The notes: generated by a model not told the origin, from the letters alone. Positions 7,878 to 16,774 are shown, numbered from the stretch's first letter. The stretch is 64,000 nucleotides of DNA from Actinoplanes sandaracinus (GCF_030009775.1 NZ_JASCTH010000007.1:124001-188000); one strand, 5' to 3'. Made by a program: numbers and translations.

Positions 7878-9650
7878 ATGTCCACGACCTCCTTCACACC
7901 GCGAGAGATCGACGCCCTGCGGGAGAAGTACCGGGCGGAGCGGGACCGGCGGATCCGCCCGGACGGCGGCGGCCAGTACCGGAAGGTGACCGGCGAGTTC
8001 GGCTACTACGCCACGGACCCGTACACCGAGCGGACCGAGCGGGAACCGGTGCGCGACCGCGTCGAGGCGGTCGTCGTGGGCGGCGGCTTCGGCGGGCTGC
8101 TCACCGCCGCCCGGCTGCGCCAGGCCGGCGTCGAGGATCTGCGGATGATCGACGAGGCCGGTGACTTCGGCGGCACGTGGTACTGGAACCGCTACCCCGG
8201 CATCCACTGCGACATCGAAGCCACGGTCTACATGCCGCTGCTGGAGGAGGTCGGGTACGTCCCGCGGTGGCGGTACGCCCCGGGCGAGGAGATCCGGCGG
8301 CACGCGGTCGCCGTCGCGACGACGTTCGACCTCTACCGCGGCGCTCTGTTCCACACCAGGGTCACCGATCTGACCTGGGACGACGACACCTGCGAGTGGA
8401 CCGTGCGCACCGACCGCGGCGACGAGACGAGGTCCCGTTACGTCGTGCTCTCCTCGGGCCTGCTGACGCAGGCGAAACTGCCGGGCATCCCCGGCATCGA
8501 GGAGTTCCGCGGCCACACCTTCCACACCAGCCGGTGGGACTACGGCTACACCGGCGGCGACCAGACCGGCGGCCTGCACGGGCTCGCCGACAAGCGGGTG
8601 GCCGTCATCGGCACCGGCGCCACCGCCATCCAGGCCGTGCCCCACCTCGGCCGCGACGCCCGGCGCCTGTACGTCTTCCAGCGCACCCCGTCGTCGGTCG
8701 ACGTCCGCGACAACCGGCCCACCGACCCGGCCTGGGCGGCGGCGCTGAGACCGGGCTGGCAGCGCGAGCGGATGGACAACTTCCTGACCGTCGTCACCGG
8801 CGGCCACGCCGAGCGTGACCTGATCGACGACGCCTGGACCGGCACCGCCCGGTTGCAGCGCGCCTTCCTGGGCGGCGTCCGCGACGAACTCACCGACGAC
8901 GAGCTGGAGCTGGCGGACTTCGCCAAGATGAACCAGATCCGCGCCCGGGTCGACCGGGTGGTGGACGACCCGGCCACCGCGGAGCTGCTCAAGCCCTGGT
9001 ACCGGTACATGTGCAAGCGGCCCACGTTCAGCGACGAGTACCTGCAGACCTTCAACCGGCCCAACGTCACCCTGGTCGACACCGCCGACCACGGCGGCGT
9101 CACCCGGATGACCCCGGCCGGCGTCGTCGTCGGCGACACCGAGTACCCGGTGGACTGCGTCATCTTCGCCACCGGCTTCGAGGTCGGCATCTCCGGCGTC
9201 CTCTCCGGCAGCCTCCAGGTCTACGGGCGCGGTGGCCGCCACCTGTTCGCACACTGGGCCGACGGGTTCCGCACCCTGCACGGCTTCTACAGCCACGGCT
9301 TCCCCAACTTCTTCAACCTCGGGCCGGTGCACAACGCCAACGCCGTCAACTTCGTGCACATCCTCCAGGAACAGGCCAACCACATCGGGGCCGTGGTCGC
9401 CGAGGCGAACAAACGCGGCGCCCGCCGGATCGAGCCGACCCTCGAAGCCGAGGACGCCTGGTCCGCCACCATCGACCGGACCGCGAAGAACAGCTTCCGG
9501 TTCCAGGCCGACTGCACCCCGGGTTACTACAACAACGAGGGCAATCCGATGCGGGCCGGTCTCTCCTTCGGCCCCGGCCCGATCGCCTTCCACGACCTCC
9601 TGCGCGCCTGGCGCGCCGACAGCATGGAGCAGGTCCTATGGAACGGCTGA
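7878..9650 (+). CDS. Baeyer-Villiger monooxygenase (FAD, NADPH)
   Basis: Flavoprotein predicted to insert oxygen next to a ketone, giving an ester or lactone. 590 residues with the long N-terminal arm of the cyclohexanone/cyclododecanone monooxygenase type. First Rossmann motif VVGGGFGG (about 72-79), FGGTWYWNRYPG, the family fingerprint FRGHTFHTSRWD, and second Rossmann motif VIGTGATAIQ. ATG at 7878 has AAGGA 6 bases upstream. The next gene, a lactonase-like propeller, starts inside its last codons, which suggests joint processing of one substrate. Native substrate unknown. Divergent from the TAC toxin gene, with about 280 bases between them that should hold both promoters. Confidence 0.95.
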   Translation: MSTTSFTPREIDALREKYRAERDRRIRPDGGGQYRKVTGEFGYYATDPYTERTEREPVRDRVEAVVVGGGFGGLLTAARLRQAGVEDLRMIDEAGDFGGTWYWNRYPGIHCDIEATVYMPLLEEVGYVPRWRYAPGEEIRRHAVAVATTFDLYRGALFHTRVTDLTWDDDTCEWTVRTDRGDETRSRYVVLSSGLLTQAKLPGIPGIEEFRGHTFHTSRWDYGYTGGDQTGGLHGLADKRVAVIGTGATAIQAVPHLGRDARRLYVFQRTPSSVDVRDNRPTDPAWAAALRPGWQRERMDNFLTVVTGGHAERDLIDDAWTGTARLQRAFLGGVRDELTDDELELADFAKMNQIRARVDRVVDDPATAELLKPWYRYMCKRPTFSDEYLQTFNRPNVTLVDTADHGGVTRMTPAGVVVGDTEYPVDCVIFATGFEVGISGVLSGSLQVYGRGGRHLFAHWADGFRTLHGFYSHGFPNFFNLGPVHNANAVNFVHILQEQANHIGAVVAEANKRGARRIEPTLEAEDAWSATIDRTAKNSFRFQADCTPGYYNNEGNPMRAGLSFGPGPIAFHDLLRAWRADSMEQVLWNG

Positions 9651-11107
9651 TCAACCCCACGCCGCTGCGCGGATCGAACGGCATCGCCTTCGGCCCGGAC
9701 GGCCGTCTCCACGTCGCCGAATATCTCCCCGGCCGGATCAGCGCCGTCGACGTCACCACCGGCGACGTCGAGGTGGTGGTCGCGCCGGACGGGCCGATCG
9801 CATCACCCGACGACCTGGCCTTCGACGCCGACGGCGCGATGTACGTGACCGATCTGGCTCCCGGAAGAGTCTGGCGGCGTACCCCGGCCGGTGGTTTCGA
9901 TCTCGTCGCCGACGGCATCCGTAACCCGAACGGCGTCGCCTGCGTGGGGAACCGGGTGTTCGTCAACGAGATGGTCCCCGGCGGCCGCCTGCTGGAGGTC
10001 GGCGCCGGCGAGCCGGTGGTCCTCGCCGAGGGCCTGATGATGGGCAACGCGATGCAGGCCGGCCCGGACGGCCTGCTCTACTACCCGCACATGTTCCCCG
10101 GCGAGGTCTACCGGATCAGCCCCGACGGCGGCACGCCGGAGCTCGTCGCCGGCGACGTGCCGCAGACGGTCGCGGTCCGCTTCGACCGCGACGGCGTCCT
10201 GATCGTCCTCTCGCTGGACGAGGCCGGAACGATCTGGCGCATCGACGGCGACCGCCGCACCACGGTCACCACCGGCATTGCCGGGCTGGACAACGCCGCC
10301 TTCGACGCCCGGAACCGGATGTTCGTCTCCAGCTTCTCGGCCGGCGGCATCACCGAGGTGCTGCCGGACGGCGGTCTCCGTGACGTGGTGCCGCGCGGGC
10401 TGGCCGGCCCCTACGGCCTCGCCGTCGACGCCGCCGGCGCCCTGCACGTCGCCGACCACTACCGGCTGGACGGCGTGTTCCTGCCGTTCGCCCACGCGCT
10501 CGCCGCCGGCGACGGCGCGTTGCACTTCACCTCCCAGTACGGGCAGGCGGTGACGTTCGACCCCGGCTCCCGGTCCACCCGCACCCGCGCCGAGGACCTC
10601 GATCAACCCCAGGGCATCGCGGTACGGGCGGACGGCGCGCTGGTGATCGCCGAGGCGGGCACGGGTCGCGTGCTGGCCGTCGGCCCCGGCGGCACGACGG
10701 ACGTGCTCGCCGAGGGTCTGGGCCGGCCGGTCGACGTCGCCCTCGACGCCGGGGGCCGCTGCTACGTCAGCGACGAGCAGCACGGCACGGTCTACCGCCT
10801 CGACAGCGGCAAACCGGTCGCCCTGGCCGAGGGCCTCGACACGCCGCAGGGTCTGGTGGTCGCCGACGGCCGGCCGATCGTCGTGGAGGCCGGCCGCAGG
10901 CGGCTCGTGGAGGTCGGCCCACCGCTCCGGGTGCTGGCCGCGGACCTGCCGATCGCCGCGCCCCGGCACGCCCGCCCAGCGCTGTTCGCGCAGAGCATGC
11001 CCGGTGTGCCGCGGCAGTTCACGGCGCTGGCCGCCGGTCCCGATGGCTCCCTTTACCTCGCCGGCACCGCGGACGGCAGTGTGATGCGCCTGTCGTACCC
11101 GTTCTGA
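9638..11107 (+). CDS. SMP-30/gluconolactonase-like beta-propeller protein
   Basis: 489 residues made of repeated propeller blades of the type GIAFGPDGRLHVAEY, LAFDADGAMYVTD and GIAVRADGALVIAEAG, as in SMP-30/gluconolactonase and NHL-like proteins. Length suggests more than one six-blade set or an enlarged propeller. No signal peptide, so cytosolic. ATG at 9638 overlaps the 3' end of the monooxygenase gene by 13 bases with GGAG upstream, so the two are coupled. Family knowledge plus context suggests hydrolysis of the lactone or ester made by the monooxygenase; that role is inferred, and a non-enzymatic propeller cannot be excluded. Confidence 0.8.
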   Translation: MERLINPTPLRGSNGIAFGPDGRLHVAEYLPGRISAVDVTTGDVEVVVAPDGPIASPDDLAFDADGAMYVTDLAPGRVWRRTPAGGFDLVADGIRNPNGVACVGNRVFVNEMVPGGRLLEVGAGEPVVLAEGLMMGNAMQAGPDGLLYYPHMFPGEVYRISPDGGTPELVAGDVPQTVAVRFDRDGVLIVLSLDEAGTIWRIDGDRRTTVTTGIAGLDNAAFDARNRMFVSSFSAGGITEVLPDGGLRDVVPRGLAGPYGLAVDAAGALHVADHYRLDGVFLPFAHALAAGDGALHFTSQYGQAVTFDPGSRSTRTRAEDLDQPQGIAVRADGALVIAEAGTGRVLAVGPGGTTDVLAEGLGRPVDVALDAGGRCYVSDEQHGTVYRLDSGKPVALAEGLDTPQGLVVADGRPIVVEAGRRRLVEVGPPLRVLAADLPIAAPRHARPALFAQSMPGVPRQFTALAAGPDGSLYLAGTADGSVMRLSYPF

Positions 11108-11244
11108 TTACCGCCCGATCGTCACCGAATGCCGGTGCGCGGCGTTGAGCCTGACAGACATGAGACCTATAGCACTGTATGGTCGCAATGTCCGTTTCCG
11201 GTTCCCCCCGGTTCCCCGCGCTCGCTGCAGTTTCGGAGACTCAG

Positions 11245-12084
11245 ATGTCGTACCCCAGCACGATCTTCCATCGCGTCGTCGCCGTCTGCGCGGCCGTCGC
11301 CCTCACCGCGACCGGCTGGGCGGCCCCCGCCACCGCCGTCGCCGTGTCTGTCGCACCCGCGCCACTGCAGTACGTCGCCCTCGGCGACTCCTACGCCGCC
11401 GGCTTCGGCGCCGAGCCGACCCGCGACGCCTGCGGCCGTACCTCGGCCGCCTACCCGGCCCTGCTGGCCCGCGAGACTCACGGCGGCGTCGCCCTGCGCA
11501 ACGCGTCCTGCGTCGGCGCGACCACCGCCGACGTCACCCACCGGCAGGTGTCCTCGCTGAGCCCGCGCACCGGCCTGGTCACCATCACCGCGGGCGCCAA
11601 CGACCTGCAGGTCGCCCGGGTGCTGCGGTCCTGCGCCAACCCGGCCACCGCGATCGACTGCCGCACCGCGAACGCCGCCGTCGACCGCAAGCTGGCGGCC
11701 ACCATGCCCCGCGACCTCGGCCGCATGATCCGCGCGGTGACCACCGCCGCCCCGGACGCCCGCGTCGTCGTGACCGGCTACCCGCTGCCGTTCGCCCGCG
11801 CCCGGCAGTGCGCGACCGTGCCCGTCCCGGCGAAGCTGCGTGCCCGCGCCAACCAGGTCGTCCAGCGCCTCAACCGGGTCCTGGCCACGGCGGCCGCCCG
11901 GGAGCAGGTGCGCTTCGTCGACGTCGAGCAGACCTTCGCCGGGCACGCGCTCTGCAACGCCCGGCCGTGGCTCGTCGGCGCGGAGGGCATGCGCGACAAC
12001 ACCGCCCTCCACCCGACCGCCACCGGCCACGCCCGCGGCTACCTGCCCGCCGTGGCGAACACCGGCCTCGCCGACCGATTCTGA
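11245..12084 (+). CDS. Secreted SGNH-family esterase/lipase
   Basis: Predicted extracellular ester hydrolase, 279 residues. A signal peptide (basic start, hydrophobic stretch 10-28, cleavage near ATA-VAV) is followed by block I LGDSYAAG with the catalytic serine at about 49, block III GAND, and HPTATGH near the C-terminus carrying the catalytic histidine (normally D-x-x-H; here HPTATGH with the acid unclear). Six cysteines fit the disulfide pattern of the Streptomyces SEST/SCO7513-type lipases. ATG at 11245 is preferred because CGGAG lies upstream and it begins the signal peptide; a longer frame starts at 11179. A hairpin terminator follows at 12099. Confidence 0.88.
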   Translation: MSYPSTIFHRVVAVCAAVALTATGWAAPATAVAVSVAPAPLQYVALGDSYAAGFGAEPTRDACGRTSAAYPALLARETHGGVALRNASCVGATTADVTHRQVSSLSPRTGLVTITAGANDLQVARVLRSCANPATAIDCRTANAAVDRKLAATMPRDLGRMIRAVTTAAPDARVVVTGYPLPFARARQCATVPVPAKLRARANQVVQRLNRVLATAAAREQVRFVDVEQTFAGHALCNARPWLVGAEGMRDNTALHPTATGHARGYLPAVANTGLADRF

Positions 12085-12098
12085 CCAGCGTCGCGCCC

Positions 12099-12153
12099 CG
12101 GCTGGTTCTCCGTGCCGTCTCGATCGACCTCCAGACGCACGGAGAACCAGCCG
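12099..12153. terminator. Bidirectional hairpin terminator
   Basis: A 16-base perfect stem (12099-12114 with 12138-12153) and a 23-base loop lie exactly between the convergent esterase and PEP-mutase-like genes, followed by ATCAAAA on the plus strand. Placement and stem strength support termination in both directions. Confidence 0.85.
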
Positions 12154-12154
12154 A

Positions 12155-12985
12155 TCAAAATCCATGCGGGGTACGGGCGAACAACGCGTTGAGATCCCCG
12201 TAGCCGAGCGCCGGGTCGAGCACGTCACCGGCGCCGGATTCCAGCAGCTCGCGGGCGGCACGCTCGACCAGCCCGTACGCCGCCTGAGCGATCGATGTCC
12301 CGACGCTGACCCGGCGGACCCCCACGGCGGCCAGGTCGGCGACCGACGGGCCACCCGGACCGGTCATCGCGTTCACCGGCAGCGGCGAGCCGGCAACCAG
12401 TTCCCGCAGCGCCCCGAGGTCGGTCAGACCCGGCACGAACAGGCAGTCGGCGCCGGCCTCGGCATAGGCGACGGCGCGGGCCAGGACCTCGGCCGGCCCA
12501 CCGGCCCCCGACAGATACACGTCGGTACGGGCGTTGATCACCAACTCCGGCAGCCCGGCGGCGTCCGCGGCGTCGCGGGCCGCCCGCAGACGCCGCTCCT
12601 GTTCCCGGACGGTCAACAGCGCGCCGTTGCGGGCGTCCTCGATGTTGACGCCCACCGCGCCGGCCTCCACCACCGCCCGCACGGTGGCCGCCACATCCTC
12701 CGGCGACGGCCCGTAACCGGCCTCCACGTCCGCGGTCACCGGAACGTCGACGGCCGCACAGATGCGCCGCACCGCCGACATCATCTCGTCCCGCGTCAGC
12801 CCTTCCCCGTCGGGCCGCCCCAGCGACCAGGCCACCGCGCCGCTCGTGGTCGCGACGGCCGCCGCACCCGCACGGACCACCAGTCCCGCGCTGGCCGCGT
12901 CCCACGCGTTCGGCAGCACCAGCACGCCCTGCCCGTGCCATGCCCGCAGCGCCCGCGCCCTGCCGGTGTTCAGTGCGTCAACCAT
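12155..12985 (-). CDS. Isocitrate lyase/PEP mutase superfamily protein
   Basis: Cytosolic (beta/alpha)8-barrel protein of 276 residues with the superfamily motifs: LPNAWDAASA near the start, VTADVEAGYG (magnesium-binding acids, about 85-94), VGVNIEDA and INARTDVYL. It lacks the long insert of true isocitrate lyase, so it belongs with the 2-methylisocitrate lyase/oxaloacetase/PEP-mutase-like group; the substrate cannot be named. ATG at 12985 is preferred over ATG 12994 because GAGGA lies 8 bases upstream of the former and touches the latter. Ends two bases from the shared terminator. Confidence 0.85.
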   Translation of the reverse strand: MVDALNTGRARALRAWHGQGVLVLPNAWDAASAGLVVRAGAAAVATTSGAVAWSLGRPDGEGLTRDEMMSAVRRICAAVDVPVTADVEAGYGPSPEDVAATVRAVVEAGAVGVNIEDARNGALLTVREQERRLRAARDAADAAGLPELVINARTDVYLSGAGGPAEVLARAVAYAEAGADCLFVPGLTDLGALRELVAGSPLPVNAMTGPGGPSVADLAAVGVRRVSVGTSIAQAAYGLVERAARELLESGAGDVLDPALGYGDLNALFARTPHGF

Positions 12986-13190
12986 CGAATCCATCCTCGT
13001 TCGGCGACATCGGACCGGCTCGAAGTCTCGCCGCTCGCGCTCGTCCTGGCTGGCGGGTTTCGGCCCTGAACATCAGCGCCGGCCACTGCCCGCGCGGACG
13101 CCGCGGACCCGGCCGATGCCGCCACGGATCCGTCGGATTCGCTCATGCGACGTCAGCCGGGCGACGCCGTTCCCCTGCCTCGACCGACGG

Positions 13191-14093
13191 TCATGGGACG
13201 ATCGCCACGCCGCCGCGGACGCCGCCTCGGGCCAGCCGGTCGTGAGCGGCCGCGGCGTCGGCGAAGGGGTACACGCCGGCGACCCGGAGCGGGATGTCGC
13301 CGCTGATGACCAGTTTGACCAGTTCACCCAGCCGCGATCCGTCCGGCAGCACCTCCAGTGCGTAGGTCCGGATCTCCCGCACCGGTTCCGGGCGAAGCGG
13401 CGGCGACGCGGCCACGTAGCCCCCGCCGTCGCGGACGAGGTCCAGCAGCGAGGGGCCGATCACCGCCAGGTCGATGACCGCGTCGAACATCCCCGTCGGG
13501 CCGTCGGAACGCGACAGGAACGCCGCGCCCAGCGACTCCACGAACGCACGGTCACCGGCCCCGGCCAGGCCCGTGGCGTGCAGGCCGGTCACGCGGGCCA
13601 GCGCCAGGACGAACCCGCCGACCTGCCCGGCGGCGCCGGTGACGAGCACGGTCGAACCCGCCGGCAGCGCGAGCAGGTCGAGGGCTTGGGCGGCGGCGAG
13701 GCCGTTGGTCGGCAGGGTCGCCGCATCGGTTGCGGGCACGCCGGCGGGCGCGGGGGCCAGCCAGGCGGCGTCGAGCACCACGTACTCCGCGTGGGCACCG
13801 GCCGTGGTCCGCAGCCATGGCGAGAAGCCGATGACCTCGTCACCGATGGTGACCTGCTCGACCGCCGGGCCGACGACGTCGACGGTGCCGGCCACATCCC
13901 AGCCGGGCGTGTACGGCAGGCCGGTCGGCAGTGGGGCCGGGAACCGACCCGAGCGGATCATCAGGTCGACGGGATGGACGACGGACGCGGCGACCCGCAC
14001 CCGCACCTGCCCCGGACCCGGCACGGGCACCGGCACGTCGGCCACGTGCAGAACTTCCGGCCCGCCGAACTGTGCATAGCTTACTGCGCGCAT
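13191..14093 (-). CDS. NADP-dependent zinc-free alcohol dehydrogenase/quinone oxidoreductase
   Basis: Medium-chain dehydrogenase of 300 residues. The N-terminal GroES-like domain (FGGPEVLHV, PGPGQVRVRV, PGWDVAGTV) is followed by the nucleotide-binding fold with VLVTGAAGQVGGFVL. The zinc-ligand cysteines are absent, which puts it in the quinone reductase-like branch. ATG start has GGAGAC at 5 bases. It is divergently transcribed from the HxlR-type regulator at 14200 with about 106 bases between them, the usual arrangement for a redox-responsive regulator and its target. Confidence 0.9.
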   Translation of the reverse strand: MRAVSYAQFGGPEVLHVADVPVPVPGPGQVRVRVAASVVHPVDLMIRSGRFPAPLPTGLPYTPGWDVAGTVDVVGPAVEQVTIGDEVIGFSPWLRTTAGAHAEYVVLDAAWLAPAPAGVPATDAATLPTNGLAAAQALDLLALPAGSTVLVTGAAGQVGGFVLALARVTGLHATGLAGAGDRAFVESLGAAFLSRSDGPTGMFDAVIDLAVIGPSLLDLVRDGGGYVAASPPLRPEPVREIRTYALEVLPDGSRLGELVKLVISGDIPLRVAGVYPFADAAAAHDRLARGGVRGGVAIVP

Positions 14094-14199
14094 CGCCGTC
14101 TCCTTGATGGACTCTCGTGATCACCAAGACCGTACGAATCGACGGGCACCATGAGAAAGTAGGTACCTGGAAGTGCCTAGGACACCGGTGGAGGGCAAG

Positions 14200-14598
14200 A
14201 TGGCGACGACGACCGCGGCACAACGCCGCGAACAGGCAAAACGCGACTACGACGCGTTCCTGGACCGGTGCCCCACCCGTGAGCTGCTGAGCAGGCTCAC
14301 CGACAAGTGGGTCGCACTGGTGATCCCGGCCCTCGCCGACGGCCCGCGGCGGCACAGCGAACTCGCCGGCCGCATCGCCGGCGTCAGCCAGAAGATGCTC
14401 ACCCAGACACTGCGCACACTGGAGCGCGACGGCCTGGTCACCCGCACGGTCACCGCCTCGGTGCCGGTCCGCGTCGACTACGAACTCACTCCGCTCGGCC
14501 ACGAACTGTTTCCGGTCATGATCGCGATCAAGAACTGGGCGGAGACGCACATGGACCAGGTCTTCCAAGCCCGCGCCCAATTCGACGCACGCCCCTGA
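14200..14598 (+). CDS. HxlR-family winged-helix transcriptional regulator
   Basis: 132 residues with the HxlR pattern: CPTRELLSRLTDKWV, LADGPRRHSELAGRI, VSQKMLTQTLRTLERDGLV, then a wing and LTPLGHEL. The single conserved cysteine near the N-terminus (in RCPTRE) is typical for members that sense reactive electrophiles or quinones. ATG at 14200 is chosen over GTG at 14173 because GGAGGG lies 4-5 bases upstream. Likely controls the divergent oxidoreductase gene. Confidence 0.9.
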   Translation: MATTTAAQRREQAKRDYDAFLDRCPTRELLSRLTDKWVALVIPALADGPRRHSELAGRIAGVSQKMLTQTLRTLERDGLVTRTVTASVPVRVDYELTPLGHELFPVMIAIKNWAETHMDQVFQARAQFDARP

Positions 14599-14658
14599 CC
14601 CTCCCCAGCCGACCGTCTGCCGGAGTGGCTATGACGTTGCTTGCCGGGGCACTTCCCG

Positions 14659-15045
14659 TCAGGCGAGGTTCGTGGTGAAGAAGTCGTCGAGCCGGTCGAA
14701 GGGGATCAGGTCCTTGCGGTCGTACAGGTCGACGTGGTCCGCGCCCGAGACGATGACGAGGTCGACGGTGCCGGGGGCCATCGCCCGGACGTCCTCGGAG
14801 TAGTAGCGAGAGTGCGCGTCGGCGCCGGCAACCAGCAGGGCCTTGCGGGGCGCCAGCATGTCGAGGTTCGTCATCAGCGGGAAGGCGAAGAACGACATCG
14901 GCGTGGTCGCGGTCCACGCGGTGGTGGAGTTGATCGAGCGCGGGTGGTAGCCGCGCTCGGTGCGGTAGTAGTCGGAGAAGCTCGCCGTGATCGGGTCGGC
15001 GTCCGCCGGGAGCGTCTGGGGCAGGACGCCCGTCCGAGCGCTCAA
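14659..15045 (-). pseudogene. Alpha/beta-hydrolase fragment (C-terminal half)
   Basis: The minus strand encodes the C-terminal third of an alpha/beta hydrolase of the YcjY/dienelactone-hydrolase-like group: DYYRTERGYHPRSIN, PRKALLVAG, and the catalytic-histidine region SGADHVDLYDRKDLIPF ending in FFTTNL. The N-terminal half with the nucleophile is absent. Although the frame stays open upstream to 15231, that part has no hydrolase features and overlaps a different gene remnant on the other strand. Read as a truncated relic; a newly formed fusion ORF is the alternative. Confidence 0.7.
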
Positions 15046-15213
15046 TGCCGTCAACGACAGGTTCGAGGGTGCCGCCTTCGAAACCGATGAACGGGAATTG
15101 CTCTGCGAGTACATCGACGGTGTTCTCGCAGCAGCGGAATCCAGGCCGACGACCTTGCCCGCCGCAACGGCATCCGCAGCGGCGACATCACCGGTCCGTG
15201 GCGCGACCGGTAG
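15041..15213 (+). pseudogene. Frameshifted C-terminal remnant of an unknown gene
   Basis: The plus strand reads FEGAAFETDERELLCEY and IDGVLAAA in one frame and continues as QADDLARRNGIRSGDITG and PWRDR-stop in another, which together look like one acidic protein C-terminus interrupted by a single-base shift near 15140. Family not recognised. It abuts the hydrolase fragment, suggesting a deletion junction near 15041. Confidence 0.5.
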
Positions 15214-15338
15214 GCACCGTACCGGCCACAACGAGTACCTGACCGATGATGATCAGCGCCGATTGACGGGGTGCGCTGGATTCCGTCGCGCGACGTGTTG
15301 ATCCTGCCGGTTCTCCGGAAAGGGGACGGCAGCACCTG

Positions 15339-15717
15339 TCATGAGGCCCGCCTCCACTGGGTTGCCCGGATAGCGAAACGCACCGACGTCGCCCCTGAGC
15401 CGCGCAGCTCTTGGCCGCTCGGCCAATCGGCCTCCTTGAATCCGGTCCTTCTGAGAATGCGGATGGAACGCTGATGGGATTCGAAGGCTTCGGCCCTGGT
15501 CTCGTCGAGCCCCAGATCGACAAATCCGTAGCGAAGCCCGGCGGCGGCGCTGAGCCCGAAGCCACGCCCCACCGACCGCGGTCGCCTATCAGGAAGCCGA
15601 TTTCCGGTATCCCGGGTCGTCGCCGTAGAAGTCGACATAGCCGACCAGATCCTTTCCGTGGAAGACGCCGAGGCGTGCCAGTCCTGGTGGCGGGTTCTGG
15701 ATCAGTTGTCGGTGGTG
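15339..15717 (-). pseudogene. GNAT acetyltransferase pseudogene with frameshifts
   Basis: Three pieces of a GNAT/RimJ-like acetyltransferase lie in order on the minus strand in different frames: LARLGVFHGKDLVGYVDFYG (about 15700-15600), IPEIGFLIGDRGRW, then GRGFGLSAAAGLRYGFVDLG with SIRILRRTGFKE at the end. The acetyl-CoA loop (usually R-G-x-G-x-A/G) is recognisable as GRGFGLS. At least two frameshifts and a missing N-terminus show it is broken. It sits immediately downstream of the META-like gene. Confidence 0.75.
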
Positions 15718-16307
15718 TCCCGCGCTGGGCGGCGAGGCTCGTGCGGCGACTGCGCGCCGTTTCGGACGAACGTGAGCCGTACCCCGTTGGCCTGCACGTT
15801 CAGGTGTTCGCGGTCCGCTGACAGGACGGTGACGTGCAGAGGCTGAACGTCGGCGCTCACGGTCACCGCGTTGATCCCGGTCATGGCGGCCCTTTGGGCG
15901 AGGTCGCCGACGGCGTACAAGACGGCGGTAGTGGTCGTTTCGGTGACGTCGAAGCCGGCGCTGGTGGTGGCGAAGCGCCCGCTGATCCCGTTGACGTCGT
16001 CGGAGGCGAGGAGCTCGCCGTCGGCGGCCAGGTGGAGCCACGCGTCGACGGACGAGGGGATCTCGGTGGTCCCGCGGCGGTCCGTCACGGCGGTAAGGCG
16101 CCAGCGGATGCCCCGATAGTCGGCGGTGACGGTGCCGGGTGACGCGGGCGGCAGCGACGCGACGTCCGGCGGACCGGGTGAGGCGAGCTGGTCCGGAGAG
16201 GGGCGGGTCAGAAGGATGCCGAGAGTGAGGAGCGCGAAGGCGCCGGCAGCGGCCAGGATGAGCGCGTTCTGGTGGGTCCGCCAGGCGGGGGTGGGAACGT
16301 TGGTCAC
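15702..16307 (-). CDS. Membrane-anchored META/HslJ-like protein
   Basis: 201 residues from the GTG at 16307. One transmembrane segment (about 12-32) is followed by a short linker and a domain resembling META/HslJ: IRWRLTAV, DAWLHLAADGELLASDDVNG, ISGRFATT, then a TETTTT stretch. Likely displayed outside the membrane; role unknown. The frame stays open upstream of GTG but overlaps the 33-residue peptide gene, and no better start exists. No clear ribosome-binding site, so the start is tentative. Its 3' end overlaps the GNAT pseudogene fragment by a few bases. Confidence 0.65.
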   Translation of the reverse strand: MTNVPTPAWRTHQNALILAAAGAFALLTLGILLTRPSPDQLASPGPPDVASLPPASPGTVTADYRGIRWRLTAVTDRRGTTEIPSSVDAWLHLAADGELLASDDVNGISGRFATTSAGFDVTETTTTAVLYAVGDLAQRAAMTGINAVTVSADVQPLHVTVLSADREHLNVQANGVRLTFVRNGAQSPHEPRRPARDTTDN

Positions 16308-16414
16308 ATCAGGTGAACCGGCGGGCGGCGGCCGAAGTTGCGCCGGTGCGACCGGGCGCGCGTCATCTGCGGCTGGATGCGCGCGGAAGGTGATCGTGCG
16401 CCATCCCGGTACTG

Positions 16415-16516
16415 CTACCTGCGCCGGCCTGCTCTGATGAAGACCGCCGTCACTCCGACGATCATCAGCACGACGATGAGACAGACGAGCAGGTGCCACG
16501 GCTTGATCGCGCCCAT
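16415..16516 (-). CDS. 33-residue single-helix membrane peptide
   Basis: A short ORF starting MGAIKPWHLLVCL, one transmembrane helix (about 8-27) and a tail of four basic residues. The MG-x-x-KPWH-x-L start resembles small TatA-like or single-pass peptides widespread in actinobacteria. Role unknown. Composition (hydrophobic helix then RAGRRR) and codon use support real translation; no family function can be assigned. Confidence 0.6.
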   Translation of the reverse strand: MGAIKPWHLLVCLIVVLMIVGVTAVFIRAGRRR

Positions 16517-16585
16517 GTCGGAAGACCATACCCGGGAACGGTCGACGCCGGAGCCCGGCTTCTCCAGCGCGCCGCTCCGCGGGCC

Positions 16586-16774
16586 TCATTCGTCGGCGTC
16601 GTCGTCCGCCCGGGCCTCGGCGGGGCGGGGAGACCGGCCCGCGGCACGCAGAGCGGCACGTAGTGCGTACTCGATCTGGGAGTTGATGCTGCGCAGGTCG
16701 TCCGCGGCCCACCGCGCGATCGCGTCGTAGACATGCGGGTCCAGGCGCAGCAGGAGCTTCTTGCGTTCAGACAT
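16586..16774 (-). CDS. Arc/CopG-type ribbon-helix-helix protein
   Basis: 62-residue DNA-binding protein: the strand KKLLLRLDPHVYDAI and the helices ARWAADDLRSINSQIEYAL match the ribbon-helix-helix fold, followed by an acidic tail. ATG at 16774 lies 13 bases after the SPFH gene stop, so the two form an operon. It is a good candidate to bind the long palindrome in front of the SPFH gene (17655-17680) and autoregulate the pair; that is inferred. Confidence 0.85.
   Translation of the reverse strand: MSERKKLLLRLDPHVYDAIARWAADDLRSINSQIEYALRAALRAAGRSPRPAEARADDDADE

Noticed and set aside
7356-9593. A 745-codon open frame opposite the first BVMO gene
   Set aside because: High GC leaves antisense frames open by chance; it has no family features, no ribosome-binding site, and the plus strand encodes a clear monooxygenase.
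15702-16712. Longer version of the META-like protein beginning at 16712
   Set aside because: The extra residues are Arg/Pro-rich, overlap the 33-residue peptide gene, and lack a ribosome-binding site.
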